Assembly: GCA_016124895.1 (NCBI GenBank)
Contig: WGMU01000019.1
Span: forward strand, 186,001 to 250,000
Length of the DNA stretch: 64,000 bases
Source: a bacterium
GTDB lineage: Bacteria > Planctomycetota > Planctomycetia > Planctomycetales > Planctomycetaceae
Reading direction: 5' to 3'
In this document: positions 29,588 to 37,062 of the stretch, in pieces
Layout of the letters: the number at the start of each line of letters is the position of its first letter
Position numbering within the stretch: the first letter of the stretch is position 1
The notes under the pieces: model-generated
What the model was told of the DNA's origin: nothing
Database searches by the model: none
The model's input: the letters and a program-made list of their open reading frames with translations, nothing else
Translations under genes and position numbers: made by a program

Positions 29588-30793
29588 TCATTCAACGAGC
29601 GCCGGCGTCGTAAAAATCGAATCGGCTGTCACAGTCGTCTGGCCTCGAATGACCGTTGAGTCGCTGAACGGTGCAGGTTGAATCGTGACATGCCGCTTGC
29701 TCGGATTTCCTGAAAGGTTGACGTCGAGCACACGGATACCGACGAACTTCGAGATCGTATAGGTCGCGTTGTTTCCCGGCCCCGACACTGCAGTGAAGAT
29801 CGGAATGGCTTTCGACTCGCCGATGATCTGCTTGAGCGAGGCTTCGATGCCGGCACTCAGTCCGGTGTCGCCATTCAGTTCGAGAGGCGTCGCGTCGAAA
29901 CGCAACTCGCCGCCAAACCACGCCAGATCGGCCGCATTGAGTCCGTACTGAATCTGTCGCTTCAGATCCTGAGTGCTGTTGTTCGGGCTGCCGAGGTCGA
30001 CCGTGCCACGATTGCCAGGCGGCATCTGAGTACTGCCAGACGGATACAGATTCGTTTCCAGAATCCCGTCGCCATGATTCTCGACATGGCCATCCGCGGC
30101 GTTGTAGCTGTAGTCATCGGTCCCGATCCCCGCGAGCAGGTCGTTCCAGGTCTGTTCATCGAGAGCGATCGGCAGCACGTTTGAACGAGCACTACTGTTC
30201 TCATCAATGCGGAAGCCCACTCCAGGAAAGATCGCGGCGGCCGACCGTGTGACGATATTCGCTTCACGATGCCCGATCACGGGCGCGAAGAACAGCGGGA
30301 GCGGACCGTCAAGCGTCTTCCCATTGACGTCCTTCGCGTCGCCACGGTCACGATGCGTCACAACTTCGACCAGCGTGTATGGAGAGACTCCCCAGGTCTT
30401 GTCCCACTGTCCGGCCGCGGCATTCCACTGAATCTGCCCGAATCGCACGTCCTGAGACGAGTCGATGTAGACGCTGTCGAGTTCCCCGGCGGGATTCATC
30501 GCTGCCAGTGCTTCGGCAACATTTCGAGCCGAGGCCGCCGTTTCTTCAGTCGTTAACAGCGGCGCGATTCCAACACCACGTTGAAGTTCCTGGGCACCTC
30601 CCAGCGCGGCAGAGTCCGCGGCGTTCTGCAGTTCGGCCCGGGTGAGCGCGATAAACCCCAGGTCAATCGTGAACGACGTAAACGCGAAAACGAGAACCAA
30701 CGCAGCAGCAGCCAGTACAATGATGCTGCCTCGGCGCTGCCTGGTATCGACAGGCTTTAAACCGCCTGACAGAGTTTGAATGAGAGTTCTCAT
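29588..30793 (-). CDS. TadG-like protein (Flp pilus-type pseudopilin domain)
   Basis: 401 residues. After a short basic N-terminus the sequence RRGSIIVLAAAALVLVFAFT gives the TadE/TadG transmembrane helix, followed by IDLGFIALTRAELQNAADSAALGGA, the family hallmark. The rest is a large extracytoplasmic domain. In Tad systems such proteins are exported and help assemble Flp pili, but no other tad gene lies in the window. The start is either the ATG at 30793 or the ATG at 30847, which directly abuts the stop of the upstream gene; the shorter form is preferred. Confidence 0.8.
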   Translation of the reverse strand: MRTLIQTLSGGLKPVDTRQRRGSIIVLAAAALVLVFAFTSFTIDLGFIALTRAELQNAADSAALGGAQELQRGVGIAPLLTTEETAASARNVAEALAAMNPAGELDSVYIDSSQDVRFGQIQWNAAAGQWDKTWGVSPYTLVEVVTHRDRGDAKDVNGKTLDGPLPLFFAPVIGHREANIVTRSAAAIFPGVGFRIDENSSARSNVLPIALDEQTWNDLLAGIGTDDYSYNAADGHVENHGDGILETNLYPSGSTQMPPGNRGTVDLGSPNNSTQDLKRQIQYGLNAADLAWFGGELRFDATPLELNGDTGLSAGIEASLKQIIGESKAIPIFTAVSGPGNNATYTISKFVGIRVLDVNLSGNPSKRHVTIQPAPFSDSTVIRGQTTVTADSIFTTPALVE

Positions 30794-30847
30794 GGTCACG
30801 TCGCTTTGTGTGAAAGGTCGGTTCGCAGGCAACTGCATGGCGAGCAT

Positions 30848-31549
30848 TTATTCCGGCTGGTAATCGTGAACGACCCGGTCTGTTTCGTCTGTTGAGATCA
30901 GACCGGCAGACGAGTAGTACCGAACTTCTTTCAGCACGAGTTTCTTCACACGGTGCGACGCGAATCCGATGCGGGAGTGCTTTGTCGAGACCTCCGGGCT
31001 GTAAGCATTCAGATTGTTCACCGGCAGGTAGTAGTACCTCGTTTTCAGATAGCCCTGCCCGCCAAAGCTGCCCCATGTCTGCGAGGTTCCATTACGGATT
31101 TCAAAGAGCAGATCGCCGTCAGTGATTGCCATCGTCGACGTGAATTCGATGACCTCATTGTCGCTGTTCAACTGGTTGTAATTCGGGAAGTTGCGGTATC
31201 CGAGATTGACGTCGTGATACCACTTCTGAAGCTGCATTCCGCCGGCGAGAAAGTCCGGGTACGTCGAGTAGTTCAGTTCAAAGATGGTGTACGGCCCGTC
31301 GAGATTTCCCAGCGGAGACATCGCCGTGACAATCTGCGGCGCCTCTTCGGCCGGATTCGGCGTGCCAATTTCGATCCGCCAGTCCTCTTCGACGCGGACA
31401 ATGTCGGCCGCGTCGGCAGCCGGCGCAATGCTGATCGCGCTCAGCAGAGCAGACAGTCCGATCGGCGCGAATGATCGGCGCGAGAAAACACGCGTCAGAC
31501 AACACACCAGTCTGGCGGCGACAGGGCGAGCACCAGTAGCGACGTGCAT
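30848..31549 (-). CDS. secreted hypothetical protein
   Basis: About 233 residues from the ATG at 31549, which has AAAGGT about nine bases upstream. The N-terminus is an Arg-rich stretch and a hydrophobic core (IGLSALLSAISIAPAADAA) typical of a signal peptide cleaved near ADAA. The mature part is beta-rich with many aromatic residues (WYHDVNLGYRNFPNYNQL) and no known motif. It is immediately upstream of the TadG-like gene (stop adjacent to that gene's alternative start), so the two may be co-transcribed. Function unknown. Confidence 0.6.
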   Translation of the reverse strand: MHVATGARPVAARLVCCLTRVFSRRSFAPIGLSALLSAISIAPAADAADIVRVEEDWRIEIGTPNPAEEAPQIVTAMSPLGNLDGPYTIFELNYSTYPDFLAGGMQLQKWYHDVNLGYRNFPNYNQLNSDNEVIEFTSTMAITDGDLLFEIRNGTSQTWGSFGGQGYLKTRYYYLPVNNLNAYSPEVSTKHSRIGFASHRVKKLVLKEVRYYSSAGLISTDETDRVVHDYQPE

Positions 31550-31996
31550 GGCATGACCTTTCGTCAAGAAGCCATTCGGGAGCCCGGCTGTCTCGATGAC
31601 GTCGTTCAATCGAACGTTGCGTTCGACGCAGACGACGGCGTCACGAGATCCGTGGTTTTGCGTCCCCGCCTCACGACGGGTTTGCCGTTTCGAGGTCTCC
31701 TGAGTGTCTCAGCCTGCGACTGGAGAAAGCGATCGCGCGGGGAGAGTCGCTATTGGTCATGTCGTCCCCGAGTCGCCCGACTCCTGCGTCCGCCTGCGCT
31801 GAGTTCACATCCCTGCCGCGGCGTTTACCTCGCCCGCTGAGTTATCCGCTGCAGCGAAACTCTGCCACACGTGCGGCGCAGCGACGACGAAATCGCATGA
31901 CGAATAGCCGGCTGGCGTAAACGCGCAAGCTGCGACATGACAGTCCGTTGCGTCGTGTACTGGACGCGCGGTTAATCGACTGGGCCGACTTCAGAG
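31550..31996. other. intergenic region
   Basis: About 450 bases between the secreted hypothetical protein and the kinase gene, both on the minus strand. No gene, clear promoter or strong inverted repeat is seen. It separates the kinase from the secreted/TadG pair. Confidence 0.4.
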
Positions 31997-33766
31997 CTAT
32001 TGAAGGACCACGAAGCTCCAGCACAACGCGGCAACAGGAGCCAGACCGACAAGGGCGATCAGAATGACGTACGTCGCGATCACTCGAACCTGCGCGGGAG
32101 AACTCGGGTGAAACACGACACAGAACGACCGCGGCAGTAGTTTCGCCAGCAGACTGACCCCGATCCACCAGACCGCCGAGGCCGATAGCGCGACGCACGT
32201 AATCAGCGTCCAGTAACGGGGAATCTGGCTGCTGCGTGACAGGTCAACAAAATTTTCACCGAGAAAACTCCAGGCAGGATCGACATCGAGAACGAGCGGC
32301 GCGGCACCAAACAGAAAAACCATCACGCCAGGCCAGACAAGCAGAACAAACAGCAGCACCAGATAACCGGCCGCGAGCGTCGGCAGAATCAACCACTGAG
32401 CGGGTCGAAGGTCGTCCCATGATTCCACTCGTCCGGCGATGCCGCGTGCGACCACGATGGCCAGCAGTCCGAGCAGAATGCCACACAGAAAATTGTCTCC
32501 GTATCGGGCGTTAACGACGAGAACGACAGCGAACATTGACGCGATTGCCACTGCCATCGCGAGCAGGAATTCAGCAGGCCGGACTGACGATGCGAACGCA
32601 CGCCAGACAGCGGCTACCCGTTTGGCAACCTCGTCCGCACACCTGAAAAACGTTCCACGATCGGCACGTCGTCCCATTGAGGGTGACGGTGCAGGAGACG
32701 CTGTCTCCTCTGAGCCAGATCTCCAGTCGGCCATCCGGTCGCGACACCAGTGCTGAACGGCGCGAACGCCGCGTCGAACGTCAAGCCACGGGCCACGGTG
32801 ACTCGTCCCGGAAATGTGTTCGACTTCAGCTCCGACATCGCTCACATGCTGGTACCGTCGCCCAGGTTCTTTCTCCAGGGTTCGCAAAACGACTTCGTCG
32901 AGCCGCACGTCGACGATGACTTTTCGCGACGGCGGATCGAACCGACCAATCGGCAACTCGCCGGTCAGCATTTCGTAAAAGACAACGCCCAGCGAGTAGA
33001 TGTCCGCCCGGTGGTCGACTTCCAGAGGCCGCTCCATCTGCTCTGGCGCCATGTAGTGCGGAGTGCCGACGATGTGTCGCGACGCCGTCAGTGGCAGTTC
33101 CGACTCTGGCAGAGACAGCAGTTTGGCCAGTCCGAAGTCGGCAATCTTCACCTGCCCGTTTTTCGAGAGCAGGATATTTTCCGGTTTGATGTCGCGATGC
33201 ACGATGCCCTGATCGTGAGCAAACTGCAGCGCTTCGCAAATATCCGAAACAACGCGCAGTGACTCGGCTGGCGTCAGCGACTTCCGTCGAATTGCCTCGC
33301 GCAAAGTGACACCTTCGACGAATTCCATCACGAAGTAGTAGTAGCCACCGCTCTCGCCGAAGTCGTGCATGCCGACGATATGCGGATGCGAGAGCTTCGC
33401 CAGGGCTCGGGCCTCACGTGCAAATCGCTCGGCAAATGCCGGATCGGCTCCGGATTCGCGCGGCAACAGTTTCAAAGCGATGGTCCGGTCGAGGCTGATC
33501 TGACGAGCGCGAAAAACCGCCCCCATCCCGCCAACGCCCAGCAGCTCGAACTCTGAAAACTGCGGAAACAGCGGTTCGAGTTCTTCGGCCGCTGGCACGG
33601 CGAACTTCGGATGCTTCGGCGAGGAACCTGTTTCGAACGCCGAGGCCTGTGACTCCGCCATGACCCGCTGCATCAGGCACCGCGGACACAGTTTGCGCAG
33701 CTCTGCTTTCACTTCAAACGGAATGCCACAGTCCGGGCAGGTCGCCAGCGTTGGTGAATCAGGCAT
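31997..33766 (-). CDS. transmembrane Ser/Thr protein kinase with zinc ribbon
   Basis: 589 residues. A zinc ribbon opens the protein (Cys10, Cys13, Cys27, Cys30), followed by a complete Hanks-type kinase domain. This has the P-loop GVGGMGAVFRA (77-87), Lys99 in IALKLL, the catalytic loop HRDIKPENILL (190-200, Asp192), DFG at 210-212, and the activation segment ending GTPHYMAPEQ. After an Arg-rich juxtamembrane segment come at least four hydrophobic helices with no clear sensor domain. All catalytic residues are present, so it should be active. Zinc ribbon plus kinase plus multi-helix membrane tail is a common planctomycete layout. The signal and substrates are unknown. Confidence 0.93.
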   Translation of the reverse strand: MPDSPTLATCPDCGIPFEVKAELRKLCPRCLMQRVMAESQASAFETGSSPKHPKFAVPAAEELEPLFPQFSEFELLGVGGMGAVFRARQISLDRTIALKLLPRESGADPAFAERFAREARALAKLSHPHIVGMHDFGESGGYYYFVMEFVEGVTLREAIRRKSLTPAESLRVVSDICEALQFAHDQGIVHRDIKPENILLSKNGQVKIADFGLAKLLSLPESELPLTASRHIVGTPHYMAPEQMERPLEVDHRADIYSLGVVFYEMLTGELPIGRFDPPSRKVIVDVRLDEVVLRTLEKEPGRRYQHVSDVGAEVEHISGTSHRGPWLDVRRGVRAVQHWCRDRMADWRSGSEETASPAPSPSMGRRADRGTFFRCADEVAKRVAAVWRAFASSVRPAEFLLAMAVAIASMFAVVLVVNARYGDNFLCGILLGLLAIVVARGIAGRVESWDDLRPAQWLILPTLAAGYLVLLFVLLVWPGVMVFLFGAAPLVLDVDPAWSFLGENFVDLSRSSQIPRYWTLITCVALSASAVWWIGVSLLAKLLPRSFCVVFHPSSPAQVRVIATYVILIALVGLAPVAALCWSFVVLQ

Positions 33767-33796
33767 CGGAAGGCTCCAGACAGAACGGTGAATTGC

Positions 33797-34210
33797 TCAC
33801 CTGTCTGTAAAGCAACGGCCCGTCAGCGTAACACGAATTCCAGGCTTTTCGTCGAACACTGAAGCGCCGGGACAGGGTGAGATAAATGGTGAGCTATCGA
33901 CCTGATTTTCAGCTCGCCTCGGAATCTGCGAGGTCCGACTGAATGGATCGGCCGGAACGAACCGATGACTGATCTGATGCAGTGCCTCAGCAGTAAGCGT
34001 CGATTTGGGTGATTCCGTCCAGTTGCCGGACAAAGTGGCCGTCGTATAATCGCCTCGCACTTCAAGTTCTACGTCGTAAGGCTGTTGTAGAATTCGTGTA
34101 GAGAACTGCAGCGGGATGCCTGGCGACAGACCAACCAACTGACTTTGCAGCAAGCCGTCACTGAGGTCAGCGAGCGGCGATGCCTCGTCTGGATTCTTGT
34201 GAGATGACAA
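33797..34210 (-). CDS. doubtful small open frame
   Basis: A 137-codon frame on the minus strand between the kinase and the PAS-GAF-receiver gene. It starts at a TTG whose codon overlaps the divergent ATG at 34204, which leaves no room for promoters. Part of the peptide looks coding (PYDVELEVRGDYTTATLSG), but no family is recognised and there is no good ribosome-binding site. The rest of the gap 33767-34203 shows nothing else. Confidence 0.2.
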   Translation of the reverse strand: MSSHKNPDEASPLADLSDGLLQSQLVGLSPGIPLQFSTRILQQPYDVELEVRGDYTTATLSGNWTESPKSTLTAEALHQISHRFVPADPFSRTSQIPRRAENQVDSSPFISPCPGASVFDEKPGIRVTLTGRCFTDR

Positions 34211-35928
34211 TCGAGTCTGCCACAGCTCGAATCCTGTGCTTCAGCCGCGACGTGAATCAAGCCCGCGAATTCGTGGCGAAATTCCGGCACGAATACGACG
34301 TCGTCTGTCCCGAATCGATCGAAGACAGCCTCGAAAGCCTCCAGGCAGGCGGCTTTGCGGGGCTTTTTTTGTGCGGTTGTGACATGACCGCCGCCGGTCT
34401 GCTGCTTCAGGCCGGCGGTATCCTCGAAAACCTGCATGATGGATTTGCTCTCGTCGGCCTGAACCGCGAAGTGCTGTGGCACAACGCCCGCTTTCAGGAA
34501 CTCGCTGGTGACGGCGAGCCACTTGTCGGCCGCAACTTTTATTCGTGCTTCGGTGCGCCCGAGATTCTCGGTCCGGACTTTTGCCCGCTGAACACCGCGA
34601 TCGGTATGGGCGAGTCCGCGCGCAGCACGCTGCGGATTGGCGACAAGACTTACTACGAAGTCGAGGCCACACCGGTCTTTGATCCGAATGCCGAATATCA
34701 GAGCATCGCGAGGTTTCTGATTGTCGTGCTTCGCGATACGTCGTCGCAGGTGCTGCAGAAACAGAAGCTCAATGCGATCTACCAGGCCGGTCTGGAACTG
34801 GGTGATTTGACTCCGCAGGAACTGCTCGAAATGTCGGTCGAAGACCGCGTCGAGCTGCTCAAATCCAAAATCCTCCACTTCACTCAGGACCTGCTGGAAT
34901 ACGACACCGTCGAGATCCGGCTGTTGAACCGCAAGACGCGGCAGCTTGCCCCACTGCTCGCGGTAGGGATGGACGAGGAGGCCGAAGCTCGACCGCTGAT
35001 GGCCAGCCCGAAAGACAACGGCGTCACGGGTTTCGTTGCTTCAACGGGAAAGAGTTATCTCTGCGAAGATACGAGCACCGATCCGCTGTACCTCCTGGGA
35101 GCCCCCGAAGCCCGCAGTTCGTTGACGGTTCCGTTGACGCTGCACGATGAGATTTTCGGCACGTTTAACGTCGAGAGTCCGCGCGCCGGTGCCTTCAGCG
35201 AGAATGATCTGCAGTTTCTGGAACTCTTCGCCCGCGAGATCGCCGTCGCGCTGAACACGCTGGACCTGCTGGCCGTCGAGAAGAGTTCGACAGCCAGCCG
35301 CAAGACCGAAGCAATCCTGCGGGAAGTCGCTGAGCCGGTCGACGTGATCATTCAGGATTCGACCTGGCTGCTCGAAAACGCCGTCGGCTCGAACCCGCAG
35401 ATTATGGATCGCCTGCGCGACGTGCTGCGCAACACCCGAGCGATCAAGCAGTTGATTCAGCGGGCAGGTTCCGATCTCAACGGCAATGCTCATCCAGAAC
35501 TGGACGACGAAGGCAGCAGCAGCCCTCTGCTGCGCTCCAAACGGGTTCTGGTCGTCGACAGTGACGACGAAGTTCGCAGAGCCGCTCACGAGCTGCTGGG
35601 GCGGCTCGGCTGTGAGGTCGAAACGGCGCACGACGCCGAAGAATGCTTCCTGCTGGCTCGGTCGTTCCACTACGACGCCGTAATGGCCGACATCCGACTG
35701 CCCGATCGCAAGGGGTACGAGGTATTCGAGCAGCTTCACCAGATCGATCCGCACCTGTCCGTCATTCTGATGACTGGTTATGGCTACGATCCGGGACATT
35801 CGATCGTGAAGGCACGACAGGCTGGCTGCGACTCGTTCCTGTTCAAGCCGTTCCGCATCGACCAGCTTGTCAAGGTGCTCGAAAAAGCGTTTAAGCCGCC
35901 GACAGAACAGAACGGCGCCGACGAGTAA
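34204..35928 (+). CDS. PAS-GAF-receiver signalling protein lacking a kinase domain
   Basis: 574 residues from the ATG at 34204 (MTIESATARI). In order: an N-terminal alpha/beta part, a PAS-like domain (about 72-185, NREVLWHNARFQELAG), a GAF domain (about 205-375, GVTGFVASTGKSYLCED and SSLTVPLTLHDEIFGTFNVE), a helical segment where a HisKA would be but without the phosphoacceptor His, and a C-terminal receiver (about 450-565) with VVDSDDE, phosphoacceptor Asp496 in MADIRLPDRKG and FKPFR. There is no HATPase domain. It is therefore a sensor-linked response regulator awaiting a separate kinase. It stands alone, upstream of convergent truD. Confidence 0.85.
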   Translation: MTIESATARILCFSRDVNQAREFVAKFRHEYDVVCPESIEDSLESLQAGGFAGLFLCGCDMTAAGLLLQAGGILENLHDGFALVGLNREVLWHNARFQELAGDGEPLVGRNFYSCFGAPEILGPDFCPLNTAIGMGESARSTLRIGDKTYYEVEATPVFDPNAEYQSIARFLIVVLRDTSSQVLQKQKLNAIYQAGLELGDLTPQELLEMSVEDRVELLKSKILHFTQDLLEYDTVEIRLLNRKTRQLAPLLAVGMDEEAEARPLMASPKDNGVTGFVASTGKSYLCEDTSTDPLYLLGAPEARSSLTVPLTLHDEIFGTFNVESPRAGAFSENDLQFLELFAREIAVALNTLDLLAVEKSSTASRKTEAILREVAEPVDVIIQDSTWLLENAVGSNPQIMDRLRDVLRNTRAIKQLIQRAGSDLNGNAHPELDDEGSSSPLLRSKRVLVVDSDDEVRRAAHELLGRLGCEVETAHDAEECFLLARSFHYDAVMADIRLPDRKGYEVFEQLHQIDPHLSVILMTGYGYDPGHSIVKARQAGCDSFLFKPFRIDQLVKVLEKAFKPPTEQNGADE

Positions 35929-36002
35929 CGATCCATTCGATGCTTGACCAGCCAGTCGGTATCGCCATACGCAGTCGCTGCAGTTCTCTGTCCGAGCTGC
36001 TC

Positions 36003-37037
36003 TCAATCGGCGTCGCACTTCGTAAACTCACGCAGCAGCGACGTCGCATACGCACCTGGCGGCAGCGCAAACGCGAGACGGACAACGTTGCCTGAAACAT
36101 TCGCCGAGAATTCCTGCGGCCGGATCAGCAACGGCCGACGCGTGCCGCTGGTCAGTTTACGAAATCGCAGAAACGCATCTGGCGACAGTCCAAAGCGTTC
36201 GAGGATCGCCGCCTCATGCTGTGCAGGATCGCCGTCAGGCATGCGCATCTTCGGTCCGAAGATCGGGCCGGTCACGACGGTCTCACGTGCGTCACATCGA
36301 GCCTGCTCGACATCGACGTCTTCGACGACAAAGCAGCCACCGGAGGCGACAACCTGCATCACGTCGCCGCGCTGCACTCGATGCGTCAGTTCGCCGTCAA
36401 CTCGATCGGCGACCCATTCGTTAAACATCCGCGACTGGGCAGCCGACAGGGCAAACCGCAAAGCGTTTTTGCCGAGTCGTCGTACGTGCTCGCCGCGCAG
36501 CAGCCGGAAGCCATCGCTGTCCGTGTCGCCATTCCGGCCAAACCGCTGCTCGCCGAAGTAATTCAGAAATCCCAGACGGGAAATCGCCTCCGTCGTCGCG
36601 TCAATTATGCGCTTCAGTTGCGCCGGCTCGTCACAGTTGACGTCACGGAGTGTGATCTCAAAGCGGTTACCGCCGAGGTGTCCCGTCCGCAGTTTGTTCC
36701 CGTGTCGCTGCGCCTCGATCACCTGAATCCGATCCGCACAGGCGCGCGCCGGATCGTCGACGTTCCGGGCGGGGATCGATACGAATTGCGTCGTGACCGC
36801 GCGGCGATCTTTGCGTCCGGCGACTCCAATCTCGGATTCATCAACGCCGAATGTTTGCGCGAGATGGCTCGTCAGCTCGGTCGCGCTGACATCGCGTTTG
36901 CAAATTCGCAGATAAAGAAACTCGCCCTCACCACTCGCGGTGTACAACGGAATTTCGTCGACGACAAAATCCTCAGGCTGCAGCTTCAACCGGCCTCCGA
37001 TACCGGGCGTGTCCGTCAGAAACGGCAAAGCGTCCAT
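36003..37037 (-). CDS. truD: tRNA pseudouridine(13) synthase
   Basis: Converts U13 of some tRNAs to pseudouridine. The 344-residue protein has the catalytic motif GVAGRKDRRAVTTQF with Asp77, the FLNYFGEQRFG motif, and the RNA-contacting NRFEITLRDV segment. Length matches the family. It lies 25 bases downstream of the DUF1549/DUF1553 gene on the same strand but the two have no known link. Confidence 0.94.
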   Translation of the reverse strand: MDALPFLTDTPGIGGRLKLQPEDFVVDEIPLYTASGEGEFLYLRICKRDVSATELTSHLAQTFGVDESEIGVAGRKDRRAVTTQFVSIPARNVDDPARACADRIQVIEAQRHGNKLRTGHLGGNRFEITLRDVNCDEPAQLKRIIDATTEAISRLGFLNYFGEQRFGRNGDTDSDGFRLLRGEHVRRLGKNALRFALSAAQSRMFNEWVADRVDGELTHRVQRGDVMQVVASGGCFVVEDVDVEQARCDARETVVTGPIFGPKMRMPDGDPAQHEAAILERFGLSPDAFLRFRKLTSGTRRPLLIRPQEFSANVSGNVVRLAFALPPGAYATSLLREFTKCDAD

Positions 37038-37062
37038 CCGTCTCAGCAGCTTTCGGTCAGAG

